From: CAJGCS01 sp045589955
Lineage (GTDB): Bacteria; Bacillota_I; Bacilli_A; ML615J-28; CAG-313
NCBI GenBank assembly: GCA_045589955.1
Contig: JAZNQD010000052.1
Coordinates: 1-55,930 of the forward strand
Direction of reading: 5' to 3'
Length of the DNA: 55,930 bases
Position numbers and translations under genes: made by a program. The notes beneath the pieces are model-generated. The model was not told the DNA's origin, did not search any database, and worked only from the letters and a program-made list of their open reading frames with translations. Positions within the stretch are counted from its first letter, which is position 1, and every line of letters begins with the position of its first letter. Shown here piece after piece: positions 41,503 to 48,741 of this stretch.

Positions 41503-43119
41503 ATGTTTTTAGCTTTAAACATTCCCCCAGTGGTTACTTTCATCCTTGTTGTTGTTGCAGCAATTCTTTCATTAGCTTTAGGTGTTGTTGCTTCTTTATT
41601 TATTTTTATGCCAATCGGTAAGAAAAAAGGTCAAGAAGAAGTTGAAGCTAAGTATGAACAATTAGGAAAAGATGCTAAAAAAATCATTGAAGATGCTGAA
41701 TTAGAGGGTAAGAAAAGACAAGAAAAACTTATTTCTGATGCTAAGGAAGATATTCAAAGATTAAAGAGTGAACATAATTTAGAAGTTAAAGAGAAAAAAC
41801 GTGAATTACAAGAAGAAGCTAATAAGCTTGAACGTCGCGAAACAAACTTAGAAAATCGTTCATTAAATTTAGATAAACGTGAAGAAGGTTTATCATTAAA
41901 AGAAGATAAACTTGATAAACGTATTGCCGAAGTTGAACAACGCAATAACAAAATTGGTGAATTAATCGAGGAACAAGAAAAGAAATTAATGGAAGTTGCG
42001 GCTTTATCAAAAGATGAAGCACGTGACATTGTGTTCAAAAAATTAGAAGAAGAAATGCATATGGATATGGCTTTGTATGTTAAAGAAGAAACAGAAAAAG
42101 CAAGATCTGAAGCAAGTCATAAATCACAAATGATTCTTGCCAATGCAATTCAACAATATGCTAACGAAACTATTCAAGAACGTACAGTATCTGTAGTATC
42201 TTTACCAAACGATGAAATGAAGGGTCGTATTATCGGTAGAGAAGGTAGAAATATTCGTACAATTGAAGCAGTTACTGGTGTTGATTTAATTATTGATGAT
42301 ACACCAGATACAGTAGTTATTTCTTGTTTTGATCCGATCAGAAGAGAAATTGCTAGACGTACACTTGAAATCTTAATTAGTGATGGTCGTATTCAACCGC
42401 CACGAATTGAAGAAGTTTATAACAAATGTACAAAAGAGTTAGAAAACGAAATTAGAGAAGAAGGCGAAAAAGCAGTATTTGAAACAGGTATTGGTAAAGT
42501 TCATCCTGATCTTGTTAAATTAATTGGTCGTTTATACTTTAGAACAAGTTATGGCCAAAATGCTTTAGCCCATTCTAAAGAAGTAGCATTCCTTGCTGGA
42601 AAACTTGCTGCTGAAATCGGTGAAGATGAAATATTAGCTCGTCGTGCTGGTTTACTTCATGATATTGGTAAATCTACTGACCATGAAAAAGAAGGAAGCC
42701 ACGTTGAAATTGGTATTGAAATTGCAACAAGATTTAGAGAAAATCCAGTTGTATTAAATAGTATCGCGTCTCACCATGGTGAGGTTGAACCTGATAATGT
42801 AATCTCTGTATTAGTTGCGGCTGCCGATACTTTATCTGCTGCACGTCCAGGTGCAAGATCTGAATCACTTGATAATTATATTAAGAGATTACAACAACTT
42901 GAAGAAGTAACAAATGAATTCAAGGGTGTTGAAAAAGCATATGCTTTACAAGCAGGACGTGAACTTCGTATTGTTGTTAAACCTGAATTAATTACTGATG
43001 CTGAAGCATATAAACTTGCTCGTGATGTAAAAATTAAGATTGAATCAACAATGAATTATCCTGGTACTATTAAAGTAATAGTTATCAGAGAAACTCGAGC
43101 TCAAGAAGTAGCTCGTTAG
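41503..43119 (+). CDS. rny: Ribonuclease Y
   Basis: A membrane-anchored endoribonuclease that initiates mRNA decay in Firmicutes. It has 538 residues: an N-terminal TM helix (~8-34), a long coiled coil (~40-200), a KH domain (GRIIGREGRNIRTIEAVTGV) and an HD domain (AGLLHDIGKSTDHE). Its strong promoter is described at 41402. ymdB and spoVS follow, as in Bacillus. Confidence 0.98.
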   Translation: MFLALNIPPVVTFILVVVAAILSLALGVVASLFIFMPIGKKKGQEEVEAKYEQLGKDAKKIIEDAELEGKKRQEKLISDAKEDIQRLKSEHNLEVKEKKRELQEEANKLERRETNLENRSLNLDKREEGLSLKEDKLDKRIAEVEQRNNKIGELIEEQEKKLMEVAALSKDEARDIVFKKLEEEMHMDMALYVKEETEKARSEASHKSQMILANAIQQYANETIQERTVSVVSLPNDEMKGRIIGREGRNIRTIEAVTGVDLIIDDTPDTVVISCFDPIRREIARRTLEILISDGRIQPPRIEEVYNKCTKELENEIREEGEKAVFETGIGKVHPDLVKLIGRLYFRTSYGQNALAHSKEVAFLAGKLAAEIGEDEILARRAGLLHDIGKSTDHEKEGSHVEIGIEIATRFRENPVVLNSIASHHGEVEPDNVISVLVAAADTLSAARPGARSESLDNYIKRLQQLEEVTNEFKGVEKAYALQAGRELRIVVKPELITDAEAYKLARDVKIKIESTMNYPGTIKVIVIRETRAQEVAR

Positions 43120-43134
43120 AAAGAATTATTATTA

Positions 43135-43917
43135 ATGAGAATACTATTAGTCGGAGACATTTTTGGTAGTAGTGGTCGTAAGATGTTTGACTATGCTATC
43201 CAAGATATCAAACAAAGAGAATCAATTAATTTTGTTGTTGCTAATGGTGAAAACATTGCTCATGGCAAAGGCATCAATGAAAAATATTATCGTTTTCTTA
43301 GAGAAAGATATGTTGATGTAGTTACCCTTGGCAATCATAGTTTTCAAAATAAAGGCGTATTAAATTTTATCGATAATGAAAAACACATTATAAGACCTTT
43401 AAATTATCCTGCTGGAACCCCTGGTAAAGGTTATGTAACTCTTAAGTATAACAATGTTACAATTACTGTTTTCCAAGTTCTTGGCAAAGTTTTTGTAAAT
43501 GAAAGTGATCAATTAGAATGTCCATTTAAAACAACAGAAAAGCTATTAGAAGAAGTTAAAAGTGATATTTACATTTGTGATTTTCATGCTGAAGCAACTT
43601 CAGAAAAAATTGCCTTTGGTTTATACTTTGATGGAAGAGTAAACATTATTGTAGGTACACATACCCACGTTCAAACAAATGATGCTCATATACTACCAAA
43701 TGGTACGATGTATATGACAGATTTAGGTATGACAGGTGCTTTAGATGGTGTTATTGGCGTTGATCCAAAATTCATTCGTGATAAGTTTATTGAAGGAAAA
43801 CCGGCTCGTCATGAACCTTATGAAAAAGGTAAAAAACAATTCTGTGGATTAATAGTAGAAATTAATGAGCATACGCAAAAAGTGACAAATTATGACATCG
43901 TGAATATGATACAATAG
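43135..43917 (+). CDS. ymdB: YmdB metallophosphoesterase
   Basis: A calcineurin-like phosphodiesterase of the YmdB/TIGR00282 family, active on 2',3'-cyclic nucleotides and tied to biofilm and nanotube phenotypes in Bacillus. It has 260 residues. Ligand motifs: LLVGDIFGSSGR, NGENIAHG, TLGNHSF, DFHAEATSEK, GTHTHVQTND. It starts 15 nt after rny. Confidence 0.97.
   Translation: MRILLVGDIFGSSGRKMFDYAIQDIKQRESINFVVANGENIAHGKGINEKYYRFLRERYVDVVTLGNHSFQNKGVLNFIDNEKHIIRPLNYPAGTPGKGYVTLKYNNVTITVFQVLGKVFVNESDQLECPFKTTEKLLEEVKSDIYICDFHAEATSEKIAFGLYFDGRVNIIVGTHTHVQTNDAHILPNGTMYMTDLGMTGALDGVIGVDPKFIRDKFIEGKPARHEPYEKGKKQFCGLIVEINEHTQKVTNYDIVNMIQ
43907..43915 (+). promoter_or_regulatory. Possible extended -10 promoter for spoVS inside ymdB
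   Basis: TGA-TACAAT (43907-43915) ends 45 nt before the spoVS start. The -35 is unclear. Bacillus spoVS also has its own promoter. Confidence 0.4.
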
Positions 43918-43960
43918 TAACATAGGTCAAAAGCCTAAATTTACTAGGAGGTATACTACG

Positions 43961-44224
43961 ATGGAAGTATTAAAAGTATCATCAAAATCAAAACCAAGCT
44001 CAGTTGCTGGTGCACTTGCAAATGCGTTTAGAGAAAAAAGAAGTGTTGAAGTACAAGCAATTGGCGCTGGTTCTTTAAATCAAGCTGTTAAGGCCATTGC
44101 GATTGCTAGAGGCTATGTTGCTCCGACAGGGAAAGACCTTGTATGTATTCCTGCATTTAGCGATGTGCTAATTGAAGGAGAGGAAAGAACAGCAATTAAA
44201 CTAATTGTTGAAACTCGCATTTAG
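43961..44224 (+). CDS. spoVS: Stage V sporulation protein S
   Basis: SpoVS is a small Alba-like protein needed for coat assembly and engulfment progression. It has 87 residues: start M-E-V-L-K-V-S-S-K-S, middle G-A-G-S-L-N-Q-A-V-K-A-I-A-I-A-R-G, end TAIKLIVETRI. Highly conserved. SD AGGAGGT. A terminator follows. Confidence 0.97.
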   Translation: MEVLKVSSKSKPSSVAGALANAFREKRSVEVQAIGAGSLNQAVKAIAIARGYVAPTGKDLVCIPAFSDVLIEGEERTAIKLIVETRI

Positions 44225-44229
44225 TTGGC

Positions 44230-44261
44230 AAAGTTGGCAAAGTCTTCTTTGTCAACTTTTT
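44230..44261 (+). terminator. Terminator after spoVS
   Basis: A 13-bp stem with one G-U pair (44230-44242, 44247-44259), TCTT loop and T5 tail. Confidence 0.85.
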
Positions 44262-44286
44262 AAATAATAAAGAAAGTTGTGATTTT

Positions 44287-44868
44287 ATGAATGAATTTTC
44301 AAAATTACCAACATTACCAACATTATATACAGAACGCTTAATCTTAAGACCACTTTCTGTACTTGATGCTGACGACATGTTTGAATATGCAAGAACTCCA
44401 TATGTAGGTCCTCTTGCAGGATGGGAACCACATAACTCTGTTTCTGAAACAATAATTGTTATTAGAAATTTAATAACACCAAGAAGTCAACATGATATTG
44501 GTGTGTGGGCTATTGTTGATAAACAAACAGGGAAAATGATAGGAACAATTGAACTTTATAATCATTCACCTTTGTTTAAAGCAGAACTTGGCTATTCGCT
44601 TAATCCTAAATACTGGGGATTAGGAATTGTTCCAGAAGCAACAAATGAGATTGTAAGTTATGGCTTTGAATTTTTAAGTTTAAAAAGAATTGAAGTGGGT
44701 ACTTTTATCGATAATATTCAATCGAAACGCGTGTGTGAAAAAACAGGATTTACTTTTGAAGGTGTTTCAAGAAATGGTTATATTAGATATGATGGTAAAT
44801 TATTTGATAAAGCCAATTACGGAATGACTAGAGAAGATTATTATAATAGAAAAAAAGCAGGACTATGA
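44287..44868 (+). CDS. GNAT N-acetyltransferase, RimJ/RimL-like
   Basis: A 193-residue acetyltransferase. It begins with the RimJ/RimL signature YTERLILRPLSVLDADDM and has the acetyl-CoA-binding region A-E-L-G-Y-S-L-N-P-K-Y-W-G-L-G-I-V-P-E-A and the C-terminal V-C-E-K-T-G-F-T-F-E-G. RimJ/RimL enzymes modify N termini of ribosomal proteins, but many relatives act elsewhere. The stop is 1 nt from the miaB start, so they are co-expressed. Confidence 0.92.
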   Translation: MNEFSKLPTLPTLYTERLILRPLSVLDADDMFEYARTPYVGPLAGWEPHNSVSETIIVIRNLITPRSQHDIGVWAIVDKQTGKMIGTIELYNHSPLFKAELGYSLNPKYWGLGIVPEATNEIVSYGFEFLSLKRIEVGTFIDNIQSKRVCEKTGFTFEGVSRNGYIRYDGKLFDKANYGMTREDYYNRKKAGL

Positions 44869-44869
44869 T

Positions 44870-46306
44870 ATGAGTAAAGATATATATAGTAAATTAGTAG
44901 AACCATCAATTAAAGATGCAAGAAAAAGAAGAAGAGAAGAAATTAAATTCAGTATCTTTGATCTTAATCCTAAATACATTAACTTTGGTATAGGCAAGAA
45001 ATATCATTTGAAAACTTATGGCTGTCAAGGTAATTTATCTGATAGCGAAAAAATGGCTGGTATTTTAGAAGCAATGGGATTTGAACGTACAGAGATTGAA
45101 ACAGAAGCTGATTTTGTTTTATTTAATACATGTGCTATTAGAGAAAATGCTGAAGAAAGAGTTTTCGGTGAACTAGGTCGTTTTCAAAAATTCTTAAAAC
45201 AAAAACCGGATATGATTATTGGTATTTGTGGATGTATGCCTCAGGAAGAAAAAACAATTCTTAAATTAAAAAAGAGTTTTCCTTATGTGAAAGTCGTATT
45301 TGGAACACATAATATCGCATCTTTGCCTGAATATGTATATGATGCATTTAGTGGTCAAAAAGTAATAGAAGTTCTTTCAATTGAAGGTAACATAGTGGAA
45401 CAAATTCCAACTAAGAGAGAGCATTTTGCGAAAGCTTGGGTTGATATTATGTATGGATGTGATGAATTCTGTACGTACTGTATTGTTCCATATACAAGAG
45501 GTAAAGAAAGATCAAGACGCCCAGAAAACATAATTGCAGAAGTTGAAAAACTTGCTAAAGAAGGATATACTGAAGTTACTCTTCTTGGTCAAAATGTTAA
45601 TGCATACGGTAAAGACTTCACAGACTTAGAATATACATTTGCTAATCTACTAGAAGATTTACATAAAACATCAATCAAGAGAATTAGATACACAACATCT
45701 CATCCTCGTGATTTAGATTTAGCAACTATTAAGGCAATGTCGTTAGGGGGAAATATTATGCCTAACTTACATTTGCCAGTTCAATCAGGCAATAATGAAG
45801 TTTTGAAACGAATGAATCGTAAATATACTAAAGAGGAATATTTAGAAAAAATCAAACTTTTAAAAGAATATGTTCCTGGTATAAGTATTACTACTGATAT
45901 AATTGTTGCTTTCCCTGGTGAAACAGAGGAACAATTCTTAGATACAATTGATTTGGTAAAACAAGTAGAATTTGAGGGAGCATTTACATTCATTTATTCA
46001 CCTCGTGAAGGAACTCCAGCAGCAAACTATGAAAATCCTTTAACTGAAGAACAAAAACATAACCGCTTAAATCGTTTAAATGAAGTTGTTAATGCCTACA
46101 GTTTGAAAGGACAAATGCGATTTGAAAACCAAGTTGTTGAAGTTTTAGTTGAAGGCACAAGTAAGAATAATCCTGAACTTTTATGTGGGTATTCTGAACA
46201 CAATAAACTAGTTAACTTTATTCCTAAAAATGCTAAAGTCGGAGATTTGGTCAAAGTTATAATCAATAAAGCTTACTCATGGCATTTATTAGGTGAAGAA
46301 CTATAA
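44870..46306 (+). CDS. miaB: tRNA-i6A37 methylthiotransferase
   Basis: A radical-SAM enzyme that adds the methylthio group to i6A37 in tRNAs. It has 478 residues. The auxiliary cluster ligands are in TYGCQGN, FNTCAIRENA and ICGCMPQEE. The radical-SAM motif C-D-E-F-C-T-Y-C is followed by IVPYTRGKERSR, and a C-terminal TRAM domain completes it. TYGCQGN has Gly where Met or Ala is common. In Bacillus, miaB lies between spoVS and cotE, as here. Confidence 0.97.
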   Translation: MSKDIYSKLVEPSIKDARKRRREEIKFSIFDLNPKYINFGIGKKYHLKTYGCQGNLSDSEKMAGILEAMGFERTEIETEADFVLFNTCAIRENAEERVFGELGRFQKFLKQKPDMIIGICGCMPQEEKTILKLKKSFPYVKVVFGTHNIASLPEYVYDAFSGQKVIEVLSIEGNIVEQIPTKREHFAKAWVDIMYGCDEFCTYCIVPYTRGKERSRRPENIIAEVEKLAKEGYTEVTLLGQNVNAYGKDFTDLEYTFANLLEDLHKTSIKRIRYTTSHPRDLDLATIKAMSLGGNIMPNLHLPVQSGNNEVLKRMNRKYTKEEYLEKIKLLKEYVPGISITTDIIVAFPGETEEQFLDTIDLVKQVEFEGAFTFIYSPREGTPAANYENPLTEEQKHNRLNRLNEVVNAYSLKGQMRFENQVVEVLVEGTSKNNPELLCGYSEHNKLVNFIPKNAKVGDLVKVIINKAYSWHLLGEEL

Positions 46307-46316
46307 TAAGAAAATC

Positions 46317-46346
46317 AGGTGTTATGTTGTTTCATAACACCTTTAT
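46317..46346 (+). terminator. Terminator of GNAT-miaB
   Basis: A 10-bp stem AGGTGTTATG / CATAACACCT (46317-46326, 46333-46342) with a 6-nt loop and T-rich tail. Confidence 0.88.
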
Positions 46347-46351
46347 TATTT

Positions 46352-46381
46352 AAAAGAACCACGCAAGGCGTGGTTTCTTTT
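46352..46381. terminator. Second terminator, serving the yjzC-like gene on the minus strand
   Basis: Core stem AACCACGC / GCGTGGTT (46357-46364, 46368-46375) extended by A/T pairs with one bulge, T-rich on both sides. It abuts the yjzC-like stop at 46380. Confidence 0.85.
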
Positions 46382-46556
46382 AGCATTTAGAATTACAATA
46401 TTTCCATAAGTGGCCTTTTGTTGATGTTGCAGGTAAGCGATCACCTTTTTGAATGTGACAAGTACGAGCATTGTCTAATGCTTCACCGTTTGGACCAACT
46501 TCGACATATGTGCCAGCTTTTTGATTGTCTGTACCGGGTTTAAAATATTTATCCAT
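46380..46556 (-). CDS. yjzC: YjzC-family small protein (58 aa)
   Basis: A short minus-strand gene with an ideal SD (AAGGAGG) 8 nt before ATG 46556 and a terminator abutting its stop. The product reads MDKYFKPGTDNQKAGTY at the N terminus, then V-E-V-G-P-N-G-E-A, H-I-Q-K-G-D-R-L-P-A-T, and ends G-H-L-W-K-Y-C-N-S-K-C. This follows the YjzC pattern: F-x-x-G-x-x-A-P-x-x-G-x-Y-x-E-x-G, then x-K-x-G-D-x-F-P, then W. Known YjzC proteins are Bacilli-restricted and uncharacterised. The extra Cys residues (C33, C54, C58) are notable. Confidence 0.8.
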   Translation of the reverse strand: MDKYFKPGTDNQKAGTYVEVGPNGEALDNARTCHIQKGDRLPATSTKGHLWKYCNSKC

Positions 46557-46709
46557 TTTTAATTCCTCCTTGTACTATTATTTTCTAACAATTTTGTTTT
46601 TTAATACAGAATTAATTTGTTAAATTTTACATATAATTAATTGACATAGCCCATTATTTATTCACATTTATTGTCTTTTGGAATATATTATTATGAGGAG
46701 GGATAATTT

Positions 46710-47225
46710 ATGAATGAAGTTCGTGAAATAGTTACAAGAGCTGTTATCGCAAAAGGGAAAAAGATTTTTAAGATTTGTGATACTGTTGTACCTTCTAATG
46801 TTCCTTTTAGTGTATTAGGATGTTGGATAATTAATCATCAATTTGAAGCATGTTTAAATGAGAAAAAGGTTGATTTAGATGGTTCATTTGAAATCAATAT
46901 TTGGTATGCTTATGATAACAATACTAAAACTGATGTAGCTAAATCCTTTACAAACTATGTTGGCAGTGTAAGAGTTCGTGAAATAATATGTGATAACATT
47001 GGCAGCCAATGTGATGTTATTGCAAGAGTTTTACAACAACCAACATGTACTAATGCCAAAATAACTGAAAATGGAATTGAAATTGAAGTTGTATTTGAAG
47101 TATTAGTCGAAGTAATTGGAGAAACAAAAATGATGGTTACTGTGTTTAACAACTGTAATGAACCTTATGAAGTTATTGATGACTTTGAAAGTGAAATTAA
47201 TGAAGACTTCATTGTTGAAAATTAA
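46710..47225 (+). CDS. cotE: Outer spore coat morphogenetic protein CotE
   Basis: CotE directs assembly of the outer spore coat. It has 171 residues against ~181 in Bacillus subtilis. It opens R-E-I-V-T-R-A-V-I-A-K-G-K-K-I-F-K and carries the signature L-G-C-W-I-I-N-H-Q-F-E-A. It ends with an acidic tail (DFESEINEDFIVEN), as usual for CotE. SD GAGGAGGG. A CATATAAT element at 46630-46637 resembles a SigE -10, but no convincing -35 was found. The synteny miaB-cotE supports the call. Confidence 0.95.
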   Translation: MNEVREIVTRAVIAKGKKIFKICDTVVPSNVPFSVLGCWIINHQFEACLNEKKVDLDGSFEINIWYAYDNNTKTDVAKSFTNYVGSVRVREIICDNIGSQCDVIARVLQQPTCTNAKITENGIEIEVVFEVLVEVIGETKMMVTVFNNCNEPYEVIDDFESEINEDFIVEN

Positions 47226-47230
47226 CGATT

Positions 47231-47252
47231 AACCCAACTTGCGTTGGGTTTT
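47231..47252 (+). terminator. Weak terminator/attenuator between cotE and LysM gene
   Basis: An 8-bp stem AACCCAAC / GTTGGGTT (47231-47238, 47243-47250) with TTGC loop and only four T. It leaves 20 nt before the next ATG, so the LysM gene probably depends on read-through. Confidence 0.7.
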
Positions 47253-47272
47253 AAAAATGAAAGGAAGAATTT

Positions 47273-47731
47273 ATGAATTATCATATAGTTAGAACAAATG
47301 AAAAAATTGAATCAATTATTAATCTTTACAACCTTACTATTGATGAAATCAAAGATTTAAATACACATATATCTAATTGGCATAATTTAATACCCGGAAC
47401 AAGATTAAAACTTCCAAGTATATCTGAAGCATTAACAAATGAAATTAATGATATAGAACCTTTTATTGAAGATTACTATCCAAGAATTGATTTCAAAAAA
47501 TATGAATCAAAAGACGAAGAAAATGATGTTGATAATACTTTTATAATTGAAGAAAAAACATCTTCAGTTGAAAGCGTGAGTCAAACTGAAGATGTAAAAG
47601 AATTAGAAGAGGAAAAAAATGAGAAAAGTAATGAGTATTACAATTCAATTAATTTACCTCCAAGTTATAAATATTATTATAATCCATATGATTACTATCG
47701 ATATCTTCGAAGAAAAAGTAATAAGAAATAA
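47273..47731 (+). CDS. SafA-like LysM spore coat protein
   Basis: A 152-residue protein. Residues 1-45 form an N-terminal LysM closely following the SafA/SpoVID type: H-I-V at 4-6, then L-N-T-H-I-S-N, then L-I-P-G-T-R-L-K-L-P. An acidic linker (~60-120) precedes a Tyr-rich basic tail (KYYYNPYDYYRYLRRK). SafA tethers the inner coat to the spore surface through LysM. Placement directly after cotE supports a coat role; the protein is shorter than Bacillus SafA (~387), and orthology is inferred. Confidence 0.82.
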   Translation: MNYHIVRTNEKIESIINLYNLTIDEIKDLNTHISNWHNLIPGTRLKLPSISEALTNEINDIEPFIEDYYPRIDFKKYESKDEENDVDNTFIIEEKTSSVESVSQTEDVKELEEEKNEKSNEYYNSINLPPSYKYYYNPYDYYRYLRRKSNKK

Positions 47732-47971
47732 TTAAATGTAATAATTATTATTTTCGATATAGCTTGGGTATTGTTGATAGTACGGAAGTGGTTGATATTG
47801 TGGTGGATACTGAGGATAATATTGAGGATAACAACAATTATTATTGTTGTTATTTTTATTACTTAAACCAACCCAAAAAGGGGCTGAAATGATTGCTGCA
47901 CCAACAAGCAGCGGTCCCCATAATCTTTGGTCATTTTGTGAATGTTGAAAATTGTTTGCACTTTGAAACAT
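47732..47971 (-). CDS. Tyr/Pro/Gln-rich small protein with one hydrophobic helix, candidate coat protein
   Basis: A 79-residue product. A strong SD (AAAGGAGG) precedes ATG 47971. Residues ~17-36 are hydrophobic (LWGPLLVGAAIISAPFWVGL), then an Asn run, a Cys pair and a tail of alternating P-Q-Y and Y-Y-Q-Q-Y. Such tails are common in coat or exosporium proteins, where Tyr and Cys cross-link. The stop abuts the stop of the LysM gene with no gap. No named family recognised. Confidence 0.7.
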   Translation of the reverse strand: MFQSANNFQHSQNDQRLWGPLLVGAAIISAPFWVGLSNKNNNNNNCCYPQYYPQYPPQYQPLPYYQQYPSYIENNNYYI

Positions 47972-47982
47972 ATTTATTCCTC

Positions 47983-48014
47983 CTTTGTTTTATTCTATGA
48001 TTGATAAAACAAAA
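47983..48014 (-). promoter_or_regulatory. Inverted repeat touching the SD of the 47971 gene
   Basis: TTTGTTTTAT (47984-47993) and ATAAAACAAA (48004-48013) form a perfect 10-bp stem with a 10-nt loop. On the minus strand its 3' arm runs into AAAGGAGG, so part of the SD could be held in the stem. No T tail, so not a terminator. Confidence 0.4.
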
Positions 48015-48017
48015 GTG

Positions 48018-48641
48018 CTATGACAAATATTCTTCTAAAGTAAAATTATTTTCATGAATAACTTTTGCGATATCTTCTCCGACATATCTAAGATGCCAAG
48101 GTTCAAATAAATATCCTGTAATATGTTCTTTGTGTTCAGGATACCTAATAATAAAACCATACTTATAAGCATTGTTTGTAAGGTATTGATATTCTTTGGT
48201 ATCTTTAAAATTTTTGGTTAAACCGGTATCTTTTCTAGATACATCAATCGCTAATCCTGTTTGATGTTCACTATAACCAGGTTTTGCAACATAGTATTCA
48301 TTAGGATTATTATCCCATATTTTTTCTTGTTTTTCGTAACTTCGATAACCGGAAAAAATAGTCAATTCTAAATCGTTCTCTAAAGCATCATTATATAAAA
48401 GAAGATAACTATAATATGCATCAATATTTATTAACATTGTTTCTCCTTTCCTTATTATATACGGAACATTCTCAATTTGTATTAGGTCGTTTGGTATATA
48501 GTCTTTACTAAGTGGTTTTTCTTTATTTACTAGTATTAGAAATTGAGAATATTCTGAAGAAGTAATGATTTCATGTTTTTGAACTGGATATAATAATAAT
48601 GTAAAAAGTAAAAGAATTATGATTGATAATTTTTTATACAT
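48018..48641 (-). CDS. M15 family D,D-carboxypeptidase (VanY/DacB-like)
   Basis: A 207-residue protein with an N-terminal signal anchor (~5-20). The zinc peptidase core has SGYRSYEKQEKIW, S-E-H-Q-T-G-L-A-I-D-V and E-P-W-H-L-R-Y-V, giving the His-Asp-His ligands plus catalytic Glu of M15B enzymes. It would trim peptidoglycan stem peptides outside the membrane. Position next to coat genes suggests a spore or envelope role but does not prove it. SD GGTGAT. Confidence 0.93.
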   Translation of the reverse strand: MYKKLSIIILLLFTLLLYPVQKHEIITSSEYSQFLILVNKEKPLSKDYIPNDLIQIENVPYIIRKGETMLINIDAYYSYLLLYNDALENDLELTIFSGYRSYEKQEKIWDNNPNEYYVAKPGYSEHQTGLAIDVSRKDTGLTKNFKDTKEYQYLTNNAYKYGFIIRYPEHKEHITGYLFEPWHLRYVGEDIAKVIHENNFTLEEYLS

Positions 48642-48683
48642 TTATATCACCATTATTATTTTTTGATATTCTTTAGTTTATAT

Positions 48684-48713
48684 ACGACAAATTTTTTAAA
48701 TTTGTGGTAGAAT
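48684..48713 (+). promoter_or_regulatory. Candidate promoter for polA
   Basis: ACGACA (48684-48689), 18-bp spacer, then TAGAAT (48708-48713) preceded by TGG. It lies 29 nt before the polA ATG. Confidence 0.55.
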
Positions 48714-48741
48714 AAGTATAAGAAAATAGGAGATCAAAGTT

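Noticed and set aside
47972..48017. Terminator after the carboxypeptidase gene
   Set aside because: The inverted repeat there has no T run on the minus strand after the stem; it is better read as a leader hairpin.
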